This document shows, one piece after another, positions 39,693-47,966 of a stretch of DNA of 64,000 bases (position 1 is its first letter; each line of letters starts with the position of its first letter). This DNA comes from Streptomyces sp. NRRL WC-3742. GTDB lineage: Bacteria > Actinomycetota > Actinomycetes > Streptomycetales > Streptomycetaceae. The position numbers and the translations under genes are program-made. The DNA lies in assembly GCF_000720635.1 (NCBI RefSeq), contig NZ_JOCF01000049.1, forward strand, positions 7,558-71,557, written 5' to 3'. The notes under the pieces were generated by a model, which was not told the DNA's origin, made no database searches, and worked only from the letters and a program-made list of their open reading frames with translations.

Positions 39693-40886
39693 ATGACGTA
39701 CACCGAAGTACCCGGCATCCGCGTCCCCATCCGGATGTGGACGGACCCCGCGACGGTCGAGGGCGCGGCCATGCAGCAGCTGCGCAACATCAGCGCCCTG
39801 CCCTGGCTGCACGGCCTCGCCGTGATGCCCGACGTCCACCTGGGCAAGGGCGCCACGGTCGGCTCCGTCATCGCCATGAACGGCGCGGTCTGCCCGGCGG
39901 CGGTCGGCGTCGACATCGGCTGCGGCATGAGCGCGGTGAAGACCTCCCTCACCGCCAAGGACCTCCCCGACGACCTCTCCCGCCTGCGCTCCAAGATCGA
40001 GCAGGCCATCCCGGTCGGCCGCGGCCTGCACACCGACCCGGTCGACCCGACGAAGCTGCACGGTTTCCGCGCGTCGGGCTGGGACGACTTCTGGCAGCGC
40101 TTCGACGGGGTGGCGGAGGAGGTCAAGTGGCGCCGCGAGCGGGCGATGCAGCAGATGGCCACGCTCGGTGGAGGAAATCACTTCATCGAACTGTGTGTGG
40201 ATTCCACCGGTGTTGTGTGGCTGATGCTGCACTCCGGATCGCGCAACATCGGCAAGGAACTGGCGGAGCACCACATGGGCGTCGCCCGGTCGCTGCCGCA
40301 CAACCAGGGCCTGGTCGACCGGGACCTCGCGGTCTTCATCGCGGACACCCCGCAGATGGCCGCCTACCGCGAGGACCTCTTCTGGGCCCAGGAGTACGCC
40401 AAGCACAACCGGGCCCTGATGATGGCGCTCTTCCAGGGCGTCGTCCGTCGTGAGTTCGCCAGGGCGAAGGTCACCTTCGACGAGGTCATCAGCTGCCACC
40501 ACAACTACGTGGCGGAGGAGACGTACGACGGAGTGGACCTGCTCGTGACCCGCAAGGGCGCGATCCGGGCCGGCCGGGGCGACTTCGGGATCATCCCCGG
40601 CTCGATGGGGACGGGCTCCTACATCGTCCGCGGTCTCGGAAACGAGACGGCGTTCAACTCCGCCTCCCACGGCGCCGGCCGCAAGATGAGCCGGACCGCC
40701 GCGAAGAAGCGGTTCACCGCCCAGGACCTGGCCGAGCAGACCAAGGGCGTGGAGTGCCGCAAGGACAGCGGTGTCGTGGACGAGATCCCGGGCGCCTACA
40801 AGTCCATCGAGAAGGTCATCGCGCAGCAGAAGGACCTGGTCGAGGTGGTCGCGCACCTCAAGCAGGTCGTCTGCGTGAAGGGCTGA
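39693..40886 (+). CDS. rtcB: RtcB-type RNA-splicing ligase
   Basis: A 397-residue RtcB, which joins RNA 2',3'-cyclic phosphate and 5'-OH ends with GTP and Mn(II), in RNA repair. Metal ligands are visible as D74 and C77 in GVDIGCGM and as His in the GGGNHFIE and HSGSRNIG blocks; the guanylylated His lies in SHGAGRKMSR. Length fits the short bacterial subgroup. Start ATG at 39693 follows TGGAGG nine bases upstream. No archease or RtcA gene is adjacent. Confidence 0.94.
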   Translation: MTYTEVPGIRVPIRMWTDPATVEGAAMQQLRNISALPWLHGLAVMPDVHLGKGATVGSVIAMNGAVCPAAVGVDIGCGMSAVKTSLTAKDLPDDLSRLRSKIEQAIPVGRGLHTDPVDPTKLHGFRASGWDDFWQRFDGVAEEVKWRRERAMQQMATLGGGNHFIELCVDSTGVVWLMLHSGSRNIGKELAEHHMGVARSLPHNQGLVDRDLAVFIADTPQMAAYREDLFWAQEYAKHNRALMMALFQGVVRREFARAKVTFDEVISCHHNYVAEETYDGVDLLVTRKGAIRAGRGDFGIIPGSMGTGSYIVRGLGNETAFNSASHGAGRKMSRTAAKKRFTAQDLAEQTKGVECRKDSGVVDEIPGAYKSIEKVIAQQKDLVEVVAHLKQVVCVKG

Positions 40887-40892
40887 CGAACG

Positions 40893-40937
40893 CCGACAGG
40901 GGTGTCACCCACGTGCTGTGGGCGACACCCCTGTCGG
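40893..40937. terminator. Bidirectional terminator between rtcB and ptsH
   Basis: CCGACAGGGGTGTC (40893-40906) pairs perfectly with GACACCCCTGTCGG (40924-40937), and CCCAC/GTGGG inside extends the stem. It lies between two convergent genes and serves both. Confidence 0.92.
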
Positions 40938-40956
40938 ATGTGCGGTGCTGCGGGGC

Positions 40957-41238
40957 TCAGGCGGCGGCGGGGAGTTCGTCGAGGCCCTCCGACACGAGCT
41001 TGGCGAGGCGGTCGAGAGCCTCGTCGGCGTTGTCGGCGTCGGAGGCGAGGATGACCTCGTCGCCGCCCTGGGCGCCCAGGGCGAGGAGGCCGAGCATGGA
41101 GGCGGCGTTGACCGGGTTGCCGCCCGGCTTGGCGATGGTGATCGGCACGCCGGTGGCCGTGACGGCCCGGACGAAGACGGAGGCGGGACGGGCGTGCAGG
41201 CCCTCGGCCCAACCGATGGTGACGCGGCGCTCGGCCAT
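40957..41238 (-). CDS. ptsH: Phosphocarrier protein HPr
   Basis: A 93-residue HPr of the sugar phosphotransferase system. H15 in GLHARPAS accepts phosphate from Enzyme I, and S47 in NPVNAASMLGLLAL is the regulatory serine position. I use the ATG at 41238, which gives the canonical length; a start ten codons upstream is possible. No Enzyme I or II gene is nearby, which is usual for streptomycetes, where ptsH is separate from ptsI. Confidence 0.95.
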   Translation of the reverse strand: MAERRVTIGWAEGLHARPASVFVRAVTATGVPITIAKPGGNPVNAASMLGLLALGAQGGDEVILASDADNADEALDRLAKLVSEGLDELPAAA

Positions 41239-41450
41239 GAGACGTGCCTTTCCGGTGAAGCTGGTCACGGCCGTGCTCGGGAGCGGGGGAAACGGCCATG
41301 TTGTCTAGACCAGTGTTGCACGCAGGCAGCCCCTTCGAGCCGCCGCGTTCGGTAGTTGTGATTGTTTCTTTTCGGGGCATAAGGCCCGGTCGCGGGCCCT
41401 GTTCACCCTGCCGTGGGAGCACGCCCTGCGCCATCCGGCTCGCCGCCGGA

Positions 41451-41466
41451 TAACCTGACGATCGTG
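41451..41466 (+). promoter_or_regulatory. Candidate leaderless -10 box
   Basis: TAACCT (41451-41456), a perfect TANNNT, ends 7 nt before the GTG at 41464, which has no ribosome site. Confidence 0.45.
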
Positions 41467-44319
41467 GACGACTCCGCGGCAGCGCACCCCGACCAGCCGG
41501 ACTATCCGCAGCACTGGGAAGCCGACATCCTGCTGCGCGACGGGGGTACGGCCCGCATCAGGCCGATCACCCCCGGTGACGCCGGGCGCCTGGTGGAGTT
41601 CTACGAGCAGGTCTCGGAACAGTCCAAGTACTTCCGCTTCTTCGCCCCCTACCCCCGGCTGTCCGACAAGGACGTCCGCCGCTTCACCCACCACGACTTC
41701 GTGAACCGCGTCGGCCTCGCCGTCGTTGTCCGGGACCGCTTCATCGCCACCGTCCGCTACGACCGGATCGACGCCGAGGGCCGCCCCTCCGACACCGGCA
41801 CCGACGCCGAGGTGGCGTTCCTGGTGCAGGACGCCCACCAGGGCCGGGGCGTGGCCTCCGCCCTGCTGGAGCACATCGCCGCCGTCGCGCAGGAGCGCGG
41901 CATCCGCCGCTTCCAGGCCGAGGTGCTGCCGGAGAACCGGAAGATGGTGAAGGTCTTCACCGACGCCGGGTACACCCAGCACCGCAGCTTCGCCGACGGC
42001 GTGGTGCACCTGGAGTTCGACCTCGAACAGACCGAGCGCTCCCTGGCCGTGATGCGCGCCCGCGAGCACCGCGCCGAGGCCCGCTCGGTGCAGCGGCTGC
42101 TGACCCCGCGCTCGGTGGCGGTGATCGGCGTCTCCCGCAACCCGCAGACCGTCGGCCGGGCGATCCTGCGCGACCTGCTGGGAGGGTTCGCGGGGGAGCC
42201 CGCAGAGCCGAAAGAACCAACAGAGGCAACAGAGCTCGCCCGCGCCGTCCACGCGGTGAACCGCAACGCCCCCGAGGGCACCGAGCTGGACGGCGTCCCG
42301 GTCCACCGCTCGATCCTGGAGATCCCCGGCCCGGTCGACCTCGCGGTGATCACCGTCCCCGAGGGCGCCGTCCCGGCGGCCGTCGCCGAGTGCGGCGCGC
42401 ACGGCGTGCAGGGTCTGGTGGTGGTGACGGCCGGCTACGCCGAGACCGGCCTCGAGGGCCGCGACCGCCAGCGCGCCCTGGTCCGCCAGGCCCGGGCCGC
42501 GGGCATGCGGGTGATCGGTCCGAACGCCTTCGGCCTGATCAACACCGACCCGGACCACCCGCTGAACGCCTCGCTCGCCCCGCACCTGCCCGAGCGCGGC
42601 GGCTTCGGCATCTTCTGCCAGTCCGGCGCGATCGGCGTGGCCCTGCTGGAGGCCGCCCACAGGAAGGGTCTCGGCGTCTCCTCCTTCGCCTCGGTCGGCA
42701 ACCGCTCCGACGTCTCCGGCAACGACTTCCTCCAGTACTGGGCGGAGGACGAGGCCACCGAGGTGGTCCTCCTCTACCTGGAGTCCTTCGGCAACCCCCG
42801 CAAGTTCACCCGGATCGCCCGCCGCCTGGCCGCCGTCAAGCCGGTCGTGGTGGTCAAGGGCGCCCGGCACACGGGCAGCCTGCCGCCCGGCCACGCCGTC
42901 CCCGCCACCGCGACGGGCCTGCACGACGCGACCGTGGACGCGCTGTTCGAGCAGGCCGGCGTCATCCGGGTCGCGACGATCACCGAGCTGTACGACACGG
43001 GCGAGATGCTCGCCCAGCAGCCGCTGCCCCCGGGGGACCGCGTCGCCGTGGTCGGCAACTCCGACTCGCTGGGCCTGCTCACCTACGACGCCTGCCTGAG
43101 CGCGGGCCTGCGCCCCCGCACCCCCGTCGACCTCACCACCGCCGCCACCGGCGAGAACTTCCGCATCGCCCTGGACACCGCCCTCGCCGACCCGGCCGTG
43201 GACGCGGTGATCGCCGTCGCCATCCCGCCGATCGGCACCTCCGCCCACGCCTTCATGGGCGGACGCCTCACCGGCCCCGACGATCCGGAGATGGGCTCGG
43301 ACGATCCGGAGATCGCCGCCGCCCTGCTGGAGGCGGGCGTCCGCGCCCGCGAGTCGGGTAAGCCGCTGCTGCTGGCCCACCTGGCGCTCACCGACCTGCC
43401 GGTGCGCCTTCGCGAGGGCGGCATCCCCGCCTTCGCGGCGCCCGAGCGCGCGGTGGGAGCCCTCGCCCACGCCGTCCACTACGCCCAGTGGCGCCGCCGC
43501 ACGGCCGAGGCGGAGGAGACGGCCCGCGTCCCCGAGCTGGACCGGATCGACGAGCCGGCCGCCCGCGCCCTGGTCGAGGCGTCACTGAACACCCGCGCCG
43601 CTGTTGCCGCCCGCACCCAGCCCGGCGGCGCCCGGATCACCCTGCCCGACGCCGAGGCTCGCGCCCTGCTGGACTGCTACGGCATCGACGTCTCCCCGAC
43701 CCTGCCGGCCCCCGACGAGGAGACGGCCGTCCGGGCCGCCGAGAAGCTCGGCTACCCGGTGGCCCTCAAGGCCACCGCCCCGCACCTGCGCCACCGCCCC
43801 GACCTGGGCAGCGTCCGCCTGGACCTCACCGGGGAGACGGGCCTGCGCCGCGCCCACCGCGAGCTGGACGCCCTGCTCGGCGGCGCCCCGCAGGCCGAGC
43901 TGGTGGTGCAGCGGCTGGCCCCGCGCGGGGTGGACACCGTGATCGGCGCCACCGTGGACCCGGCCGTCGGCGCGATCCTCTCCTTCGGCCTGGCGGGAGC
44001 CCCCGCCGAACTGCTGGGCGACGTCGCGCACCGGCTGGTCCCGGCCACCGACCAGGACGTGGCCTCCCTGATCAGGGAGGTGCGGGCGGCCCCGCTGCTG
44101 TTCGGCTGGCGCGGGGCGGAGGCGGTGGAGACCGCCGCCCTGGAGGAACTGCTGCTGCGGGTCTCCCAGCTGGTGGACGACGTGCCGGAGATCGCCTCGG
44201 TGGACCTCGAACCCGTGGTCGTGGCGCCGCACGGACTGGCGATCCTGGGGGCGCGGGTGCGGATCGCCCCGCTTCCGGTCCGCAGCGATCTGGGTCCGCG
44301 CGCCATGAGCACGCTGTAG
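41464..44319 (+). CDS. Pat-type protein: GNAT acetyltransferase fused to ADP-forming acyl-CoA synthetase
   Basis: About 951 residues. An N-terminal GNAT domain (acetyl-CoA loop DAHQGRGVASALLEHI) is followed by a CoA-binding Rossmann domain (TPRSVAVIGVSRNPQTVG), ligase-CoA domains and a C-terminal ATP-grasp domain (YPVALKATAPHLRHRPDLGSV). This matches protein lysine acetyltransferases that control acetyl-CoA synthetases, though in Salmonella Pat the GNAT domain is C-terminal. Where ADP-forming synthetases have a phosphorylated His in an SHTG-like motif, this protein reads ATATGLHDA, so synthetase activity is probably lost. A stretch of unusual A-rich codons (around 42205-42236) lies in the first linker. 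GTG 41464 is chosen for its -10 at 7 nt. Confidence 0.9.
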   Translation: MDDSAAAHPDQPDYPQHWEADILLRDGGTARIRPITPGDAGRLVEFYEQVSEQSKYFRFFAPYPRLSDKDVRRFTHHDFVNRVGLAVVVRDRFIATVRYDRIDAEGRPSDTGTDAEVAFLVQDAHQGRGVASALLEHIAAVAQERGIRRFQAEVLPENRKMVKVFTDAGYTQHRSFADGVVHLEFDLEQTERSLAVMRAREHRAEARSVQRLLTPRSVAVIGVSRNPQTVGRAILRDLLGGFAGEPAEPKEPTEATELARAVHAVNRNAPEGTELDGVPVHRSILEIPGPVDLAVITVPEGAVPAAVAECGAHGVQGLVVVTAGYAETGLEGRDRQRALVRQARAAGMRVIGPNAFGLINTDPDHPLNASLAPHLPERGGFGIFCQSGAIGVALLEAAHRKGLGVSSFASVGNRSDVSGNDFLQYWAEDEATEVVLLYLESFGNPRKFTRIARRLAAVKPVVVVKGARHTGSLPPGHAVPATATGLHDATVDALFEQAGVIRVATITELYDTGEMLAQQPLPPGDRVAVVGNSDSLGLLTYDACLSAGLRPRTPVDLTTAATGENFRIALDTALADPAVDAVIAVAIPPIGTSAHAFMGGRLTGPDDPEMGSDDPEIAAALLEAGVRARESGKPLLLAHLALTDLPVRLREGGIPAFAAPERAVGALAHAVHYAQWRRRTAEAEETARVPELDRIDEPAARALVEASLNTRAAVAARTQPGGARITLPDAEARALLDCYGIDVSPTLPAPDEETAVRAAEKLGYPVALKATAPHLRHRPDLGSVRLDLTGETGLRRAHRELDALLGGAPQAELVVQRLAPRGVDTVIGATVDPAVGAILSFGLAGAPAELLGDVAHRLVPATDQDVASLIREVRAAPLLFGWRGAEAVETAALEELLLRVSQLVDDVPEIASVDLEPVVVAPHGLAILGARVRIAPLPVRSDLGPRAMSTL

Positions 44320-44413
44320 CCTTCCTTGGTTGCGCCTCGCCCGTGGGCGCCTGTTGTCCGAAGCTCGGCGCCGTGCCGCCCGCTTCGTCGGCGGACCATG
44401 CCAGGATGGAGTT

Positions 44414-45010
44414 ATGGCGAAGACCGGTACCACCACTCAGGACCTGCGCTCGGCGATCGAGCGCAGTGGCTACTACCCGGCCCTGGTGTCCGAAGCGGTG
44501 GAGTCCGCGGTGGGCCCCGAGCCGATCAGCTCCTACCTGGTGCACCAGGAGACGACCTTCGACGCCAACGAGGTGCGCCGGCACGTGACGGTGCTGGTGC
44601 TGACCCCGACGCGGTTCGTGGTGAGCCACACCGACGAGCAGTCGGGGGCCGAGGGCAGCCCGGCGGTGCCGTTCGCGACGACCTCGACGGAGAGCGTGCG
44701 CCTCGACCGGATCGGCTCGGTGGTGGTGAGCCGGATGGTGGCGAACCCGGAGACGTACACCCCGGGCACGCTGCCGCGCGAGGTGGTGCTGACGATCGGC
44801 TGGGGCGCGGTGCAGCGGCTGGACCTGGAGCCGGCGGGCTGCTCGGACCCGAACTGCGACGCGGACCACGGGTACACGGGTTCGGCGACGGCTGACGACC
44901 TCTCACTGCGGGTGAGCGAGGCCGGGGACGGTCCGGAGACGGTGGCCCAGGCCCTCGTGTTCGCCCGGGCGCTGTCCGACGCGACGATCGCCAACGGCCC
45001 GCGGGCCTGA
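44414..45010 (+). CDS. DUF5998 family protein
   Basis: A 198-residue soluble protein of the actinobacterial DUF5998 family. It contains a Cys/His/Asp cluster, CSDPNCDADHGYTG near residue 143, that could bind a metal. Beta-rich segments alternate (RRHVTVLVLTPTRFVVSHTDE; REVVLTIGWGAVQRLDLEP). The ATG at 44414 has CAGGAT six bases upstream and only a poorly spaced GGAG. It is followed 68 bp later by the phosphodiesterase gene, probably in one operon. Function unknown. Confidence 0.85.
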   Translation: MAKTGTTTQDLRSAIERSGYYPALVSEAVESAVGPEPISSYLVHQETTFDANEVRRHVTVLVLTPTRFVVSHTDEQSGAEGSPAVPFATTSTESVRLDRIGSVVVSRMVANPETYTPGTLPREVVLTIGWGAVQRLDLEPAGCSDPNCDADHGYTGSATADDLSLRVSEAGDGPETVAQALVFARALSDATIANGPRA

Positions 45011-45019
45011 TCGAAGCCT

Positions 45020-45042
45020 CCCGAGCTTCCCGAGCTTCCCGA
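45020..45042. repeat. 9-bp tandem repeat after a stop codon
   Basis: CCCGAGCTT is present twice in tandem (45020-45028, 45029-45037), followed by a partial third copy CCCGA, starting 10 bp past the DUF5998 stop. Confidence 0.7.
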
Positions 45043-45078
45043 CCACCGCTCCGAACCCGCCGCGACGAATCCGGTTCC

Positions 45079-46266
45079 ATGTCCTTCGCTTCCCCCGACG
45101 GCTACGACGCCTTCGAGATCCTCGACCCGGCCACGGCCCCCGCGCCCCCGTACGGCAGCGGTTCGCTGTGCGACCTGCTGCCCTCGGTGGCGGCGGGCCT
45201 CGGCGTGCCCGGCTTCACCGCGACGCTTCCGATCGCCCCGGCCGACCGGGCGGTGGTGTTCCTGGTGGACGGCCTGGGCTGGGATCTGCTGCTGCGCCAC
45301 CCCGAGTACGCGCCGTTCCTGTCCTCGCTGATCGGCAGTTCGCTGGGCGGCTCGGGCCGTCCGCTGACGGCCGGGTTCCCGTCGACCACGGCGACCTCGC
45401 TGGCCTCGGTCGGCACGGGCACCCCGCCGGGCCTGCACGGGCTGGCCGGTTACACGGTGGCGGTTCCGGGCGCGGGCTATCTGATGAACCAGCTGCGCTG
45501 GCAGCCGCACACGGATCCGCACGCCTGGCAGCCGTACCCGACGGTCTTCGAGCAGGTGCACGCGGCGGGCGTGGCGACGGCCCAGGTGTCCTCGCCGCTG
45601 TTCGCCCAGACCCCGCTGACCAGGGTGGCGCTGTCCGGCGGCACGTTCCTGGGCCGGACCACGGGCGAGGAGCGGATGGACCTGGCGGCCTCCTGGCTGG
45701 CCGAGCACGACCGGGCGCTGGTGTACACCTACGTCAGCGAGCTGGACGGGGCGGGCCACCGCTTCGGCGTGGACTCCGACGAGTGGCGGATGATGCTGGA
45801 CGCGGTGGACCGGCTGGCCCGCCGCCTGGCCGAGCAGCTGCCGCCCCGCTCGGCGATGTACGTGACGGCCGACCACGGCATGATCGACATCGCGCCGGAG
45901 GACCGGATCGACTTCGACGAGGACTGGGAGCTCGGCGCGGGCGTCGCCCTGCTGGGCGGCGAGGGCCGGGCCCGCCACGTGTACGCGGTGCCGGGCGCGG
46001 CGGCCGACGTGCACACGGTGTGGAGCGAGGTGCTTGGCGACCGGATGTGGGTCGCCACCCGGGACGAGGCGATCGCGGCGGGCTGGTTCGGCCCGGTGGT
46101 GGACGCGCGGGTGTACGGACGGATCGGCGACGTGGTCGCCGCGGCGCGCGACGACATCGCGATCATCGCCTCACGCAACGAGCCCGGTGAGTCCGCGATG
46201 ATCGGTCTGCACGGCTCGATGACCCCGGTCGAGCAGTTCGTGCCGTTGCTCGAAGTCCGCGGCTGA
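45079..46266 (+). CDS. Alkaline-phosphatase-superfamily phosphodiesterase/nucleotide pyrophosphatase
   Basis: A 395-residue member of the type I phosphodiesterase/nucleotide pyrophosphatase family. The metal-binding VFLVDGLGWD and the nucleophile threonine in FPSTTATS are clear; further metal ligands are in SELDGAGHRFG and VTADHGMIDI. There is no obvious signal peptide or membrane anchor, unlike secreted NPPs, so it may be cytoplasmic. It lies between the DUF5998 and tdk genes, a conserved order. Confidence 0.9.
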   Translation: MSFASPDGYDAFEILDPATAPAPPYGSGSLCDLLPSVAAGLGVPGFTATLPIAPADRAVVFLVDGLGWDLLLRHPEYAPFLSSLIGSSLGGSGRPLTAGFPSTTATSLASVGTGTPPGLHGLAGYTVAVPGAGYLMNQLRWQPHTDPHAWQPYPTVFEQVHAAGVATAQVSSPLFAQTPLTRVALSGGTFLGRTTGEERMDLAASWLAEHDRALVYTYVSELDGAGHRFGVDSDEWRMMLDAVDRLARRLAEQLPPRSAMYVTADHGMIDIAPEDRIDFDEDWELGAGVALLGGEGRARHVYAVPGAAADVHTVWSEVLGDRMWVATRDEAIAAGWFGPVVDARVYGRIGDVVAAARDDIAIIASRNEPGESAMIGLHGSMTPVEQFVPLLEVRG

Positions 46267-46327
46267 GTGGCCCCCTTGACTCCTCTGTGCCCGAACCCCC
46301 TTGATGTGAAAGGCCCTTGCTCCACCC

Positions 46328-46984
46328 ATGGCTGAACTGGTGTTCTTCTCGGGCACGATGGACTGCGGCAAGTCGACGCTCGCGCTGCAGATGGACCACA
46401 ACCACACCGCGCGCGGCCGGCAGGGCCTGATCCTGACCCGCAACGACCGGGCGGGCGCGGCGACGATCTCCAGCCGGCTGGGCCTGCGGGCGGACGCGGT
46501 GGAGGTGACGGACGACTTCGACTTCCACGCGCACGTGGTGCACCGGCTCTCGGCGGGCGGCCGGGTGGACTACCTGATCTGCGACGAGGCGCAGTTCTTC
46601 GCCGCCGAGCAGGTGGACCAGCTGGCCCGGGTGGTGGACGAACTCGACATCGACGTCTACACCTTCGGCATCACCACGGACTTCCGCACCCGGCTGTTCC
46701 CCGGTTCGCAACGGCTGATCGAGCTGGCCGACCGGGTGGAGGTGCTGCAGGTCGAGGCGCTGTGCTGGTGCGGCGCGCGGGCGACGCACAACGCCCGTAC
46801 GGTCGGCGGGGTGATGGTGGTCGAGGGCGCCCAGGTGGTGATCGGCGACATCTCGGTGAGCGAGGACGAGGTCGGCTACGAGGTGCTGTGCCGCCGCCAC
46901 CACCGCCGCCGGCTGACGGCCGCGACGGCCCGTGCCTCGGTGCTCTCCCCGGACGTGCTCCCCTTCGAGGAGCAGCAGGTCTGA
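46328..46984 (+). CDS. tdk: Thymidine kinase
   Basis: A 218-residue class II thymidine kinase that phosphorylates thymidine for salvage. The P-loop GTMDCGKST is at 8-16, the catalytic glutamate in DEAQFF at about residue 88, and the structural zinc ligands in LCWCGARATHN and the CRRHH segment. Length is normal. Its 3' end runs into a short tandem repeat that includes the stop codon. Confidence 0.95.
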   Translation: MAELVFFSGTMDCGKSTLALQMDHNHTARGRQGLILTRNDRAGAATISSRLGLRADAVEVTDDFDFHAHVVHRLSAGGRVDYLICDEAQFFAAEQVDQLARVVDELDIDVYTFGITTDFRTRLFPGSQRLIELADRVEVLQVEALCWCGARATHNARTVGGVMVVEGAQVVIGDISVSEDEVGYEVLCRRHHRRRLTAATARASVLSPDVLPFEEQQV

Positions 46985-47034
46985 GCCGGCAGGTCTGAGC
47001 CGGCGGCAGGTTCGAGCCGGCGGGTTGGAGCCGA
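46976..47034. repeat. Tandem repeat at the tdk stop codon
   Basis: CAGGTCTGAGCCGG is duplicated exactly (46976-46989, 46990-47003) and followed by two or three degraded copies up to 47034. The first unit includes the tdk stop TGA. The array fills the gap to the convergent VOC gene, leaving no ordinary terminator hairpin. Confidence 0.85.
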
Positions 47035-47039
47035 CAGGT

Positions 47040-47795
47040 CTAGCCGACGCCGACCTCCAGCACGGAGAAGTGCCCTCCCTGCGGGTCGGCCAGCCGGGCG
47101 GCGAGTCCGCGCGCGGTGTGGTGGGGTTCGACCAGAACGCGTCCGCCCAGGTCGATGGTCTGGCGGACCGTCAGGGCGGCGTCGCGGACGGCGAAGTGGG
47201 TGCGCCAGCGCGGCGGGTGGCCGCGCAGGTCGGCGTGGTGGCGGATCCCGGCGACGGGCCGGCCGTGGACGATCAGCGCGCTCTCGCCCGCGTCGGGCCG
47301 TACGGGCCGGTCGAGGACGGCGGCGTAGAAGGCGGCGGAGCCGTCCGCGTCGGGGGTGAGCAGTTCGGACCAGGCGGGCCCGCCCGGCGCGGAGGAAGCC
47401 TCCCGGCCGGGGTGCTCCTCGCCCTGCCAGAGGCCGAAGACGGCGCCGGAGACGTCGGAGGCGATGGCCATCCGTCCGGCGCGTTCGGCCTGGAGCGGGC
47501 CCACGGCGACGGTTCCGCCGCACTCCCGGACGAGTCCGGCGGCGCGGTCGGCGTCGTCGACGGCGAAGTAGGTGGTCCACTGCACCGGGAATCCGGTGGC
47601 GCTGGCGACGCCGAGCCCGGCGACCGGGGCGCCGTCGAGTTCGGCCCGTACGTAGGCGCCGAGTTGCCCGGGGCCGGGGACGTAGGTCCAGCCGAGCAAC
47701 TCGCCGTAGAAGGCCCGGGCGCCGGGCAGGTCGTCGGTCAGCAGGCTGACCCAGCAGGGCGTGCCCTGGGCCAGTCGGAGTTCCACCGCGGGCAA
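47040..47795 (-). CDS. Tandem VOC/glyoxalase-fold protein
   Basis: A 251-residue protein with two VOC domains in tandem (about residues 8-120 and 135-248), each with the characteristic TPxWVSLLTDD...AFYGELLGW or WSELLTPD...AFYAAVLDRP start. The second domain lacks some of the usual metal-ligand positions. I use the TTG at 47795 because GAGGAGG is 6 nt upstream; a GTG four codons later has poor spacing. Such proteins range from antibiotic resistance to dioxygenases, so no specific function is assigned. Confidence 0.82.
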   Translation of the reverse strand: MPAVELRLAQGTPCWVSLLTDDLPGARAFYGELLGWTYVPGPGQLGAYVRAELDGAPVAGLGVASATGFPVQWTTYFAVDDADRAAGLVRECGGTVAVGPLQAERAGRMAIASDVSGAVFGLWQGEEHPGREASSAPGGPAWSELLTPDADGSAAFYAAVLDRPVRPDAGESALIVHGRPVAGIRHHADLRGHPPRWRTHFAVRDAALTVRQTIDLGGRVLVEPHHTARGLAARLADPQGGHFSVLEVGVG

Positions 47796-47950
47796 TGCGG
47801 GCCTCCTCACGGGTGGTTGGCGCGCGGAAATCCTCGCGCGCGAGGGTGATGCTTCCACCCTGGCGCGCGCCCAACCCTCGGGCCGCGCGGAAAGTCCGGC
47901 AAAGAGCGCACAAAGTGCGGCGGCGCCTCCCGGGCCGCGGGCGGCTGGGC

Positions 47951-47966
47951 GACAATGGCGGCCATG
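47951..47966 (+). promoter_or_regulatory. Candidate leaderless -10 box
   Basis: GACAAT (47951-47956) ends 7 nt before the ATG at 47964. It overlaps an alternative ATG at 47955, which is therefore unlikely to be used. Confidence 0.4.

Noticed and set aside
44533..46014. Minus-strand ORF of 493 codons opposite the DUF5998 and phosphodiesterase genes
   Set aside because: Shadow frame; the plus-strand genes have clear family motifs over the same DNA.
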